Positions 26,844 to 34,924 of a DNA stretch of 64,000 nucleotides are shown here, piece by piece. The stretch is from positions 372,001 through 436,000 of the forward strand of contig NZ_BMQB01000003.1 in the NCBI RefSeq assembly GCF_014647895.1, given 5' to 3'. The notes under the pieces were generated by a model. The model was not told the DNA's origin. It ran no database searches and worked only from the letters and a program-made list of their open reading frames with translations. The translations under genes and the position numbers were made by a program. The stretch comes from Pilimelia anulata (GTDB lineage: Bacteria; Actinomycetota; Actinomycetes; Mycobacteriales; Micromonosporaceae). Position 1 is the first letter of the stretch; each line of letters starts with the position of its first letter.

Positions 26844-27033
26844 CCCGCCGCCCGGTGCGGTACCCGCCAGGGTCCGCGACGCCCGCGCCGGCCTGACGGC
26901 GCTGCTGGCCGAGGCGGCGGCGGCCCGGCGGCGCCGGGCGGAGGCGGACGGGCCGACGGCGGGGGCCGTCTGCGCCTGGAACCACTTCGAGAACATCCCG
27001 ACGTTCTTCAACTGGAACAACCGCCCGCGGTGA
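26812..27033 (+). CDS. RiPP precursor peptide with multiple cyclophane motifs
   Basis: 73 residues. The ATG lies inside the end of the maturase gene, with GGAGGGAG about ten bases upstream, so translation is coupled. Residues 1 to about 53 look like a leader: Pro-rich start, then a helix of Ala, Arg and Glu ([20 protein letters not shown]). The C-terminal core (54-73, from C54) contains W56-N57-H58, F59-E60-N61, F65-F66-N67 and W68-N69-N70, four aromatic-X-Asn/His triplets, followed by RPR. Known radical SAM cyclophane enzymes crosslink the first and third residues of such triplets. No peptidase or exporter gene is next to it. Product structure and activity are unknown. Confidence 0.85.
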   Translation: MSTPIRPTAADPPPGAVPARVRDARAGLTALLAEAAAARRRRAEADGPTAGAVCAWNHFENIPTFFNWNNRPR

Positions 27034-27063
27034 GCCGGCGGTGCGCCGCGGGCGCACGGCAAT

Positions 27064-27091
27064 GAGCGGCGGGCGATCAGCCCGTCCGCTC
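27064..27091. terminator. Stem-loop between the precursor gene and the DUF3073 gene
   Basis: Inverted repeat of 11 bp with a single bulge (arms 27064-27074 and 27080-27091, 5-base loop) between convergent genes. It could end both transcripts. Confidence 0.5.
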
Positions 27092-27118
27092 ACTGCGGTG
27101 GTGCGGGATTCCCGGGGG

Positions 27119-27322
27119 TCAGCGGGAGGAGGAGGACCAGCGGTCGTCCGCGTCGTCCTCGGTGTCGTCGTCGGAGTACGGGTCGCGCTCGTCGCTGTCG
27201 CTCACCGACGTGCTGCCACCACCGAGCTCGCGCTGAAGTGCAGTGAGATCGGTGTTCGGGGAGTGGTACTTCAACTCCCGGGCGACCTTCGTCTGCTTCG
27301 CCTTCGCACGGCCGCGTCCCAT
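27119..27322 (-). CDS. DUF3073 family protein
   Basis: 67 residues. The N-terminal MGRGRAKAKQTKVARELKY and YHSPNTDL are the signature of DUF3073, a small conserved actinobacterial protein of unknown function. The C-terminus is acidic and Ser-rich (SDSDERDPYSDDDTEDDADD) and probably disordered. A longer frame to 27397 has no ribosome-binding site; the ATG is chosen for its match to the family start. DUF3073 is often found beside purM in actinomycetes; here the RiPP locus lies between them. Confidence 0.9.
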   Translation of the reverse strand: MGRGRAKAKQTKVARELKYHSPNTDLTALQRELGGGSTSVSDSDERDPYSDDDTEDDADDRWSSSSR

Positions 27323-27624
27323 GGCGACCCCCTCGCACACATGTCGGGGCAGCACGATGGCAGAGCCACCGCGGGGAGCCCCGATGAAGTCCGGCATCTC
27401 TCGTGGCTCTTACGGTACATGGGTACGGCCGGGTTCGGCACCTCGGGTCGGGTGGCATACCCGCCCACCTCCGGCCGGGTCCCCCCACACGGCCAGCTAT
27501 GCCAGCCGGCCGGACGATCGCCGGCGGACCGGACATACCGCCGCGGCCCGCCCGGTTGGCCGACGCGGGACGGGGCGGCGCGGCGCCGGCGGGGGCCCAC
27601 CCGCCGGCAACCGTGCGTACCGGG
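27323..27624. other. Intergenic region upstream of the DUF3073 gene
   Basis: About 300 bases between two minus-strand genes, so it contains the DUF3073 promoter and the end of the dehydrogenase transcript. A TACCGT hexamer on the minus strand (around 27412-27417) is a possible -10. Nothing else is supported. Confidence 0.35.
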
Positions 27625-28701
27625 TCAGACCCGGATCGTGCTCAGCCGGCCCACCTCGGCGATCCGCTGCTCGGCGAGCCGGTCGGCCGCGACGGCCGCC
27701 GGGATGCCCTCGGCGTCGGCCGACTCCAGGATCCGCTTCGTGGTGTCGAAGATGCCGGTCGCCCGCGCCTTGGCCCGGGCGAAGTCGAAGCCCTCGATCT
27801 CGTCGGCGACCTGGATCACGCCGCCGGCGTTGACGACGTAGTCCGGCGCGTACAGCACGCCGCGCTCGTCCAGCAGCTTCTCGATGCCGGGGTGGGCGAG
27901 CTGGTTGTTCGCCGCCCCCGCGACCACCTTCGCCCGCAGCACCGGGACGGTGTCGTCGCTGAGCGCGCCGCCCATCGCGCACGGGGCGTACACGTCGATG
28001 TCGGACGTGATCAGCGCCTGCGTGTCGTCGACCAGGTCCACCTCGGGGTGGTGCTGCCGGGCCCAGGCCAGCGCCCGCTCGGAGACGTCGGTGGCGACGA
28101 TCGCGGCGCCGTCGTCCAGCAGGTGCCCGACGAGGTACCGGCCGACCTTGCCCAGCCCGGCGACGCCGACCCGGCGGCCGCGCAGCGACGGCGCGCCCCA
28201 GGCGTGCTCGGCGGCCGCCCGCATGCCCTGGAAGACGCCCCAGGCGGTGAGCACCGACGAGTCGCCGGAGCCGCCGCGCGCCTCGGACCGGCCGGTGACG
28301 TAGTCGGTCTCGCGGTGGATGACGTCCATGTCCCGGACGTACGTGCCGACGTCGCACGCGGTGTAGTAGCGGCCGCCGAGCGACTCGACGAACCGGCCGT
28401 ACGCGCGCAGCAGCGCCTCGGTCTTGATCCGGTCGGGGTCGCCCCAGATGACGGCCTTGCCGCCGCCGAGGTCGAGGTTCGCGAGCGCGTTCTTGTACGC
28501 CATCCCGCGGGACAGGTCGAGCACGTCGTGCAGCGCGTCCGCCTCGCTGGCGTACGGGTAGAAGCGGGTGCCGCCGAGGGCCGGGCCCAGGGCGGTCGAG
28601 TAGATGCCGATGATGGCTCTGAGCCCGGACTGCTTGTCCTCGCAGAAAACGACCTGTTCGTGCGCGGCCGTGCTCTCGGGCCCGGTGCTGAATACGCCCA
28701 T
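27625..28701 (-). CDS. Leucine/valine dehydrogenase
   Basis: 358-residue Glu/Leu/Phe/Val dehydrogenase, catalysing NAD-dependent oxidative deamination of branched-chain amino acids to 2-oxo acids. The catalytic Lys region reads [19 protein letters not shown], and the cofactor loop [12 protein letters not shown]. The start [10 protein letters not shown] is chosen over upstream Met because upstream translation is low complexity. In Streptomyces the valine dehydrogenase gene sits next to bldC; the same pairing is seen here. It makes branched oxo acids that can feed branched fatty acids or polyketides. Confidence 0.92.
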   Translation of the reverse strand: MGVFSTGPESTAAHEQVVFCEDKQSGLRAIIGIYSTALGPALGGTRFYPYASEADALHDVLDLSRGMAYKNALANLDLGGGKAVIWGDPDRIKTEALLRAYGRFVESLGGRYYTACDVGTYVRDMDVIHRETDYVTGRSEARGGSGDSSVLTAWGVFQGMRAAAEHAWGAPSLRGRRVGVAGLGKVGRYLVGHLLDDGAAIVATDVSERALAWARQHHPEVDLVDDTQALITSDIDVYAPCAMGGALSDDTVPVLRAKVVAGAANNQLAHPGIEKLLDERGVLYAPDYVVNAGGVIQVADEIEGFDFARAKARATGIFDTTKRILESADAEGIPAAVAADRLAEQRIAEVGRLSTIRV

Positions 28702-28870
28702 TGCTGCTCCAAGGTACCTGGGTGGGGCAGCGGACCCGTGCAGCGTCCGCCGCCGTGGCCGACGGGTGGGTGACGTCGGTCCCACGCCCTGAGGGTAGTC
28801 GTCGGCGGCGGTCCGCCGCGCGCCGCGCCCTGGCCGGGCGGGCCGGGGATTCCGTGGGAGGATCGCGGAC

Positions 28871-29725
28871 GTGCCCTCCCCGTTCGCGTCGTATCTCCGG
28901 GTGTACGAGCCATTGGCCGCGTTCAATCGCGAGCGCCGGTCGCACTGGCGCCGATACATTGACGAGGATCGTGCCGTCGCCCCGGCCGACGGCCCGGCCG
29001 TCCAGCGTGCGACGGTGCTGGCCGCGCTGGGCGCGGGCTGGACCCGGCTGCCCGACCTGCCGGACGAGGCGTACGTGCTGACCGACCCCGCGCTCGCCGC
29101 CGACGACGGCCCGCTGGTCTGCCCGTGGGACCTGCGGGTGCGGGTGGCCCGGGCGGCGCTGAGCGCGCGCGACGGGGTGCCGCAGGTGCTCGCCGATGCG
29201 TTCGTCCCGGCGGTCCTCGCCGGCCGGGCCCGGACGGTGCTGGACGAGTGGCGGATCGCCGACGGGGCCGACGACGACGCCGAGCCGCAGCCGCACGAGC
29301 AGGAGGCGACCTGGGGGGTGCCGCTGCGCTGGTTCGTCTTCTTCGAGGCGGCCGAGCGGACGCTGGCGCTCGCGCCGGGGGAGCGCGCGCTGCGCTACCG
29401 GACCCGGATGGGCCGGGCCCGGCGGCGGGCGCACCGGGCGGCGGCGGTGCTGCGCAAGGCGGTCGGCGAGGCCCCGATCACCGACGCCGTGGAGGAGAGC
29501 CTGCGCTGGCTCGAGGGCTTCCACCCGCGCTCGGTGGTGGAGCTGGACTACGGCGGCATCGTGGACCTGCTGTCCGACGACGAGCTGACCGCGGACGACT
29601 CGCCGGCGCTCGCGGCGGCCGGGCTGGCGGGGCTCGGGCGGGCCGACGGGGACGCCGCGACCCGGTCGTACGAGACGCTCGTGAGCCGCTGGCGGACGGT
29701 CCAGCTCCGCGAGCGGATCAACTGA
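28871..29725 (+). CDS. Conserved actinobacterial hypothetical protein
   Basis: 284 residues, no signal peptide or membrane segment. It starts at a GTG seven bases after a GAGGAT hexamer, so a leaderless start is possible. The sequence opens [17 protein letters not shown] and includes [19 protein letters not shown] and a basic helix ([20 protein letters not shown]). Similar proteins occur next to bldC and the amino-acid dehydrogenase in other actinomycetes, to my knowledge without function. It is divergent from the dehydrogenase gene. Confidence 0.75.
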   Translation: MPSPFASYLRVYEPLAAFNRERRSHWRRYIDEDRAVAPADGPAVQRATVLAALGAGWTRLPDLPDEAYVLTDPALAADDGPLVCPWDLRVRVARAALSARDGVPQVLADAFVPAVLAGRARTVLDEWRIADGADDDAEPQPHEQEATWGVPLRWFVFFEAAERTLALAPGERALRYRTRMGRARRRAHRAAAVLRKAVGEAPITDAVEESLRWLEGFHPRSVVELDYGGIVDLLSDDELTADDSPALAAAGLAGLGRADGDAATRSYETLVSRWRTVQLRERIN

Positions 29726-29737
29726 TCGGGTACGTCA

Positions 29738-29754
29738 GACGTTTAAACGTTCGG
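29738..29754. repeat. Palindromic direct repeat, copy 1, upstream of bldC
   Basis: 17-bp GACGTTTAAACGTTCGG, containing the 12-bp palindrome ACGTTTAAACGT (29739-29750). A near-identical 17-bp element (one T lost, one C gained) lies at 29911-29927. Both are in the AT-rich bldC leader and could be operator half-sites. Confidence 0.5.
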
Positions 29755-30021
29755 TAACCATAATCTTGCTCTCTGTATAGATCATTTAAAGATGACCTTC
29801 ATCAATTGCCGTAACCGTCCGATTGCGGAGCGTGAAATGAACCAGCATTAAGACGGATTCACAGTAAAAAAAGCGGGCAAAAACGGTCAATCATCATCCA
29901 TCCATCTAGGGACGTTAAACCGTTCGGCCCATGTCGGACATTGCGGTCTAGCCGGACCATGTAAGTGCGCCGATCGGCGGGACCCCGATCGTCGTCACAA
30001 GTCCCCTTTGGAGGAACCCCG
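29755..30021. other. AT-rich bldC upstream region
   Basis: A stretch far less GC-rich than the rest of the window, with poly-A (around 29866-29884) and several TAnnnT hexamers. No gene is encoded. It includes the second GACGTTAAACCGTTCGG element (29911-29927) and the bldC ribosome-binding site TGGAGG. Confidence 0.5.
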
Positions 30022-30231
30022 ATGGCATCGCGTACGCACGAACCCGAGCCGCTGCTGACCCCGGCCGAGGTTGCGTCGATGTTCCGAGTCGACCCCAAGA
30101 CCGTCACCCGGTGGGCCAAGGCCGGCAAGCTCAGCGCCATCCGGACACTCGGCGGCCACCGCCGCTACCGCGAGTCCGAGGTGCGCGCGCTACTGCAGGG
30201 GCAGATCCCCATGCAGCGGCAGGGCGACTGA
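30022..30231 (+). CDS. bldC: MerR-like developmental transcription factor BldC
   Basis: 69 residues: the short DNA-binding protein that controls entry into development in Streptomyces by binding direct repeats as head-to-tail oligomers. The winged-helix motif is clear (LLTPAEVASMFRVDPKTVTRWAKAGKL ... TLGGHRRYRE). The start is fixed by GGAGG seven bases before ATG; an upstream frame from 29965 is rejected. It lacks the coiled-coil and effector domains of full MerR proteins, as BldC does. Followed by a strong terminator. Confidence 0.97.
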   Translation: MASRTHEPEPLLTPAEVASMFRVDPKTVTRWAKAGKLSAIRTLGGHRRYRESEVRALLQGQIPMQRQGD

Positions 30232-30260
30232 ACCACCCGTAACCGGGGCGCGACTCGCTG

Positions 30261-30297
30261 CGGCGTTGTACCTGTCGGGTCGACAGGTACAACGCCG
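30261..30297. terminator. Perfect 17-bp stem-loop after bldC
   Basis: Arms 30261-30277 and 30281-30297 with a 3-base loop; fully complementary. It sits 30 bases past bldC and 76 before the end of the convergent reductase gene, so it can serve both. Confidence 0.75.
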
Positions 30298-30373
30298 GGA
30301 GTTGATCAGGGTTACGCCCTTCGACACATGCCGCACATCGCACCGTCCCCGCGTCGGTCCGTGCCGTTGCCGG

Positions 30374-31345
30374 TCAACCCCGCCAGCGGCACGGATCGAG
30401 CAGCTCGGCGGGCACCGCCGGGACCGCGGACTGCACCCGCGCCCGCTCGCCCGTCGTCAGCGGTGCGCCCGCCACCAGGCCGGCGTGCTGCCGGAGCTGG
30501 TCCGCGCTCTCCGCGCCGATCACCACCGACGTCACCCACGGCAGCGCCCGCACGTAGGCCAGGCACAGCTCGTCCCGGCCGGACCGGCCCAGCTCCGCGG
30601 CCAGCCCGTCCAGCGTGGACACCACGCGGTCGCGCTCGGCGTCGGCCAGCCGCGGCCAGCGCACCGCCCGCCCGGCCGCCAGCAGGCCCTGCAGGAACAC
30701 GCTGCGGACCGTCACCACCAGCTCCGGCCGGTCCAGCAGCGCCCCGGTGAGCGCCGGCGCCAGCCACCGCTGGTCCAGGATGTTGCACGGCAACTGGACG
30801 TGCTCCAGGCCGGGCAGCCGCAGCACCGCCGGCAGCTCGTCCGGCTGCCGGATCGTCACGCCGATCCGGCTGGCCACCCCGCGGTCGCGCAGGTACCGCA
30901 GCCGCTCCCACGCCGCCCCGTCCGCGGCCAGCGCGTCCTCGGCCCGCGGCAGCAGCACGGTCGCGCGGTCCACGCCCAGCTCGGCCAGGCTGCGCGCCAC
31001 GCTGGCGTCCACCGCCGCCGCCGCGTCCGCCGCGCTCGTCCCCGGCGGCAGCGGCACCACCTTCGTCATCACCTCGAACGTCCGCGGCGGCAGCGCCGGC
31101 AGCGCCGCGCCCAGCCGGCGCTCGCTCGCCCCGTACGCCCGGGCCGTGTCGATGTGGGTGATCCCCAGCTCGGCCGCGGTGCGCAGCAGCGCCTCGGTCG
31201 GGCCGACCGGGGCGTCGGCGCCGGCGTACCCGCCGATCTGCGCCGCGCCGAGCACCAGGGCGGACTGGCGGACGCCGCCGCGCCACTGGTCCGGCACAAT
31301 GCCGCGGGCGGGGTTGACCTCGACGGTGCTACCGATCTGCGGCAT
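30374..31345 (-). CDS. Aldo/keto reductase
   Basis: 323 residues with the (alpha/beta)8 AKR layout: HIDTARAYGASERRLG (catalytic Asp/Tyr), then the Lys in VMTKVVPLP, and a C-terminal cofactor region ending VTSVVIGAESADQLRQ. The His of the usual tetrad (VHNP-type motif) is not obvious; VLLPRAED replaces it, so activity could differ. Start ATG has GGGAGGA nearby. Substrate unknown; probably NADPH-dependent. Divergent from the following membrane-protein pair. Confidence 0.85.
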   Translation of the reverse strand: MPQIGSTVEVNPARGIVPDQWRGGVRQSALVLGAAQIGGYAGADAPVGPTEALLRTAAELGITHIDTARAYGASERRLGAALPALPPRTFEVMTKVVPLPPGTSAADAAAAVDASVARSLAELGVDRATVLLPRAEDALAADGAAWERLRYLRDRGVASRIGVTIRQPDELPAVLRLPGLEHVQLPCNILDQRWLAPALTGALLDRPELVVTVRSVFLQGLLAAGRAVRWPRLADAERDRVVSTLDGLAAELGRSGRDELCLAYVRALPWVTSVVIGAESADQLRQHAGLVAGAPLTTGERARVQSAVPAVPAELLDPCRWRG

Positions 31346-31396
31346 GGCATCCTCCCGGTGGTTTTGGACCCCAATGACCGTATCAAGATCGATTTC

Positions 31397-31418
31397 CGGT
31401 TACCCGTAATCGGTTACC
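31397..31418. promoter_or_regulatory. Two direct CGGTTACC repeats in the divergent promoter
   Basis: CGGTTACC at 31397-31404 and 31411-31418, about one and a half helical turns apart, between the reductase gene and the next operon. A TAGTGT hexamer follows at 31430-31435. Possible repressor site; inference only. Confidence 0.35.
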
Positions 31419-31465
31419 GGTTGGTGGCATAGTGTCGGGGCACAGCGACGATCGGAGCGGGGGGC

Positions 31466-32014
31466 ATGGGGTGGTGGCGTAACCTCGCCGGCAGCCTCGC
31501 CCTCGCCGGCACCGCCGCCGCGCTCGCCCTCGGGCTCCCCGCGCTCGACGACCGGCTCGCCGCGGCCCGCCCGCTCACCCCCGGCCGCCCGTACCACGTC
31601 GGCGCCGGCGTCCACCTCGTCCCGCCGGCCGGCGCGCTGCTCGACGTCGCCCGGGCCCGCCCCGCCCGCCGGACCGGCACCGCGCTGTTCCTGCTCGGGC
31701 CCGTCCGGCTCGCCGTCGTCGTCACCCCGTTCGGCCGCGACCTCGCCGCCGCGGCCGCCCGGCTGCGGGAGAAGATCACCGCGCAGCGCGGCAGCCAGGT
31801 CACCGGGGTCGAGCAGCCGTACCGCACCGACGCCGGCGTGCCCGGCCTCGCCGGCGGCTACGCCGGCGCCGACCGGATCGGCCGGTACCTCGTCCTCGTC
31901 GTCGGCGGCCTCGCCGTCGAGGTGACCGTCAGCGGCCACGACGCCGAACTGCGGGCGAGCCTCGACCGGGTGGACGCGGCCGTGCGCACGCTGACCGTCC
32001 GGCCCCGCCGGTGA
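31466..32014 (+). CDS. Hypothetical membrane-anchored protein
   Basis: 182 residues with an N-terminal hydrophobic helix (LAGSLALAGTAAALALGLPAL) that is either a signal anchor or a signal peptide. The rest is predicted alpha/beta with a second hydrophobic strand (IGRYLVLVVGGLAVEVTVSG). No family is recognised. It ends inside the start of the PrsW-like gene (GTGA overlap), so the two probably work together or are at least coexpressed. Confidence 0.7.
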   Translation: MGWWRNLAGSLALAGTAAALALGLPALDDRLAAARPLTPGRPYHVGAGVHLVPPAGALLDVARARPARRTGTALFLLGPVRLAVVVTPFGRDLAAAAARLREKITAQRGSQVTGVEQPYRTDAGVPGLAGGYAGADRIGRYLVLVVGGLAVEVTVSGHDAELRASLDRVDAAVRTLTVRPRR

Positions 32015-33330
32015 CCCCGCCCGGCCGGAGCTGGCGCACCGCCCCCGTCCGGCCCGCGCTGCCCGTCGGGCGCAGCCCGCTCACCCTGCCGGCGTACTGG
32101 GTGGTCACCGCGCTGCTGCTGGTCGGCGCCGTCCGGGTCGCCGGGGTCTGGCGGGACGGGTACGAGCGCTTCCCCGTCGCCGCGACCGCCGCCCTGGTGC
32201 TGTTCGCCCTGTACGCCGTGCCGTTCTGGTCGGTCCTCGGCTCGCTGGACTACCTCGAGCGCGAGCCCGCGCCCCTGCTCGCGCTCGCCTTCGCCTGGGG
32301 TGCCCTCGTCGCCACGACGCTCGCGCTCGCGGGCTCGCCGGCCGCGCACAACCTGCTGGCCAAGCTCGCCTCGCCCGGCTTCGCCGCCGCCTGGGGCCCG
32401 GCTGTCGGCGGCGCGCTCGTCGAGGAGGTGGCCAAGACGCTCGGCGTCTGCGCGATCGTGCTGATCGCCGCCGACTACGTCAACAGCGTGCTGGACGGCT
32501 TCATCTACGGCGCCCTGGTCGGCCTGGGCTTCCAGGTCGTCGAGAACATCGTGTACGCGATCAGCGCCGTCGCGCTGGCCGGGCGCGGCGACCGGATCGA
32601 CCCGGTGGTCACCACGTTCCTGCTCCGCGGGGTGCTCGGCGGGCTGTGGAGCCACACGCTGTTCAGCGGGCTGGCCGGGGCCGGGATCGGGTACCTCGTC
32701 GTCCGGCACCAGCGCCCGCGCCGGGTCCGGGTGCTGACCGCGGTGCTGGCGTTCCTCGGCGCCTGGCTCGCCCACTTCCTGTGGAACAGTCCGCTGTGGG
32801 CGGAGGGCTTCGGCGGCGGGGGCTGGGGCGTGCTGGCCGCCCTGGTCGTCAAGGGCGCGCCGCCGCTCGTCGTGATCGTGCTGGTGGTCCGGGTGGCGCA
32901 CGGCCGGCAGGCCGACTACTACGTCGACCAGCTCTCCGGGCTCGGCGACCGCCGGGTGGTCACCCCCGGTGAGCTGCGGGTGCTCGCCAGCGGCCCGCTG
33001 CGGGCCGAGGCCCGCCGGCAGGCCGGCAAGCGGGCCGGGGCGCGGGCCGGGCGGGCGGTCCGCCGGTTGCAGACCGCGCAGGCCCGGCTGGCGGTCGCGC
33101 TGAGCCGGGCGGCGATCGCCGGGCCGCACAGCGACCGGGCCGACGCCGAGGTCAGCCACTGGCACCGCGAGGTGCTCGCCCAGCGGACCAAACTGGAGGC
33201 GTACGGGCACCCCGAGGCGATCGCCGTCGACGTCCGGCGGGCCCGGCTGCTGCGCTGGACCGGTACGGCCGCCGGGCTGGTGGCACTGGGGATGATCTGG
33301 TTCGCCATCCGCGCCCTCGGCCCGTCCTGA
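32011..33330 (+). CDS. PrsW-type intramembrane metalloprotease
   Basis: 439 residues with about eight transmembrane segments. The PrsW motifs are present: VEEVAKT (EExxK), FQVVEN, SHTLFSGLAG and HFLWN, supplying Glu/His ligands of the active site in the membrane. In Bacillus PrsW cleaves an anti-sigma factor; the partner here is unknown. After the membrane domain follows a basic C-terminal helix region (about residues 315-400, RRQAGKRAGARAGRAVRR) and a last transmembrane helix. Start is the GTG overlapping the previous stop. Confidence 0.88.
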   Translation: MTPPGRSWRTAPVRPALPVGRSPLTLPAYWVVTALLLVGAVRVAGVWRDGYERFPVAATAALVLFALYAVPFWSVLGSLDYLEREPAPLLALAFAWGALVATTLALAGSPAAHNLLAKLASPGFAAAWGPAVGGALVEEVAKTLGVCAIVLIAADYVNSVLDGFIYGALVGLGFQVVENIVYAISAVALAGRGDRIDPVVTTFLLRGVLGGLWSHTLFSGLAGAGIGYLVVRHQRPRRVRVLTAVLAFLGAWLAHFLWNSPLWAEGFGGGGWGVLAALVVKGAPPLVVIVLVVRVAHGRQADYYVDQLSGLGDRRVVTPGELRVLASGPLRAEARRQAGKRAGARAGRAVRRLQTAQARLAVALSRAAIAGPHSDRADAEVSHWHREVLAQRTKLEAYGHPEAIAVDVRRARLLRWTGTAAGLVALGMIWFAIRALGPS

Positions 33331-33354
33331 CCCGGCGGCCGGCGGGTCAGTGGC

Positions 33355-34671
33355 TCAGTGGGTGATCGGCAGGCCGGCCGCGTTCAGCGCGCTGATCACG
33401 CCCGAGGACTCCGACAGGCCGACGATGAGCACCGCGTCCGCCCGGAACGACCGGATGTCGTTGGCGCCGCCGGTGAAGTCCACCGGCCCCTCGCCGCCGG
33501 CCGGGTACGTCAGCAGCTTGATCACGGCCTCGGCCCGGCCCGCCTTGACCAGCGCGTCCCGGACGTTGGCCTGGAGGCCGGTGCCGTACGCGTCGTCCCG
33601 GGCGACGATCGCCACCCGCTGCGCCCCGTCCCGCATGATCACGTCGGCGAGCGCCCGGCCCTGGAGCACGTCCGAGGGGGCGGTGCGGAAGTACAGCCCG
33701 TCGTCGCGGGCGTTGGACAGGTCGGCGGCGGTGTTCGACGGCGAGAACAGCACCACGCCGGCCTTCACCACGTCCGGCAGGATCTCCCGCGCCACGCCCG
33801 AGGTGCCCGGGCCGATTATCACGTTGACCCGCGCGGCGACCAGCTCGGCCAGCGACCGGCGGGCGACCGCCGGGTCGGTGCCGTCGTTGCGGTCCACCCA
33901 CTGCACCGGCGCGCCGAGCACGCCGCCGGCGGTGTTGATCTCCCGGGTGGCGAGCTGGATGCCGGCCCGGACCCGCGGGTACAGCAGCCCCGCCGCCCCG
34001 GTCTTCGGCAGCAGCCCGCCCAGCCGCAGCGGGTTGGCGGCGCTCGCGCCCCGGCCGGGCGGCGCGTTCCTGCCCGACACCGTGGTCTCGTCGCCGGCGC
34101 CGACGAACTCGGTCTTCGCGTCGTCGATCCGGTCGCGCTCGCCGAAGTGCAGCGTGGCGTAGGAGGCCGAGGACGGCTCGCCGGCCTCGGTGAAGCCGGA
34201 GCGGCGCAGCGAGATGCCCCGGTACCGCAGGTCCTTGCCCGCCCGGGCCAGCCGCAGGCAGCCGGCGACGGTCTCGCACAGCTCGCCGCCGGCGGTCACC
34301 CCGGTGATCTGCTCGGCGATCCGCCGACTGCTGGTGCTGCCGGCGACCTCGGCGGCGATCGCGCTGATCACCACGGCGTCGTACGCCTCGGCGGCGTAGC
34401 TGAAGTCGGTGAGCGATCCGTCCACTTCGGTGAGCCGGGTGCGGAAGCTCTCGGACAGCGGGGTGAGCGGGATCGTGCCCTTCATCCCGGCCAGCAGGCC
34501 GGGCTGCCCCTTGAACGCCTCGCCGAACGAGTTGCTCATGTTGCCGTCGGCGCCGTAGATCCGGACGGCGGCGGGCCGGTCGCCCGCGCCGGGGTCCTCG
34601 CCGCCGCACGCGGCCGTGCCCGTGATCAGCAGGGCCGCGGCCACCAGGAGGGCTGGGTGCGACGTGCGCAT
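33355..34671 (-). CDS. ABC transporter substrate-binding lipoprotein with permuted lobes
   Basis: 438 residues with a lipoprotein signal (LLITGTAAC, lipid-modified Cys22). The C-terminal half (about 216-438, LRLGGLLPKTG ... GAPVQWVDRNDG ... IIGPGTSGVARE ... TAPSDVLQGRALADVI ... AYGTGLQANVRDALV) reads like the first lobe of branched-chain amino-acid-binding proteins. It ends at NAAGLPITH, where a normal protein would enter its second lobe. The segment that should come next (ADGNMSNSFGEAF ... FSYAAEAYDAVVI) is instead at the N-terminus (about 38-160). Gene order in the protein is therefore permuted. No permease or ATPase gene is adjacent. Confidence 0.8.
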   Translation of the reverse strand: MRTSHPALLVAAALLITGTAACGGEDPGAGDRPAAVRIYGADGNMSNSFGEAFKGQPGLLAGMKGTIPLTPLSESFRTRLTEVDGSLTDFSYAAEAYDAVVISAIAAEVAGSTSSRRIAEQITGVTAGGELCETVAGCLRLARAGKDLRYRGISLRRSGFTEAGEPSSASYATLHFGERDRIDDAKTEFVGAGDETTVSGRNAPPGRGASAANPLRLGGLLPKTGAAGLLYPRVRAGIQLATREINTAGGVLGAPVQWVDRNDGTDPAVARRSLAELVAARVNVIIGPGTSGVAREILPDVVKAGVVLFSPSNTAADLSNARDDGLYFRTAPSDVLQGRALADVIMRDGAQRVAIVARDDAYGTGLQANVRDALVKAGRAEAVIKLLTYPAGGEGPVDFTGGANDIRSFRADAVLIVGLSESSGVISALNAAGLPITH

Positions 34672-34924
34672 GGACAGGTATCTCCCTCCCGGATTCGTCA
34701 CCTGCGAAGACTAACGCGCGACGCTCGATACCGCACTGTGGGTAGGCGCCCGGGCTGATCGGCGTAGCCCGGCCGGGCGGTCGATGCGCTGGATATGTCC
34801 ACAATGAAGCCCGCAACTGTGACGAAACCCCCGCGAGCGGACCCCGCGGCGGGGTGTGGCAAGTCGATCGTGTGCGCAATCCGGCACCGGCCGGGCCGGT
34901 CGGGCGCCCGGCGGAGCGGCCCGG

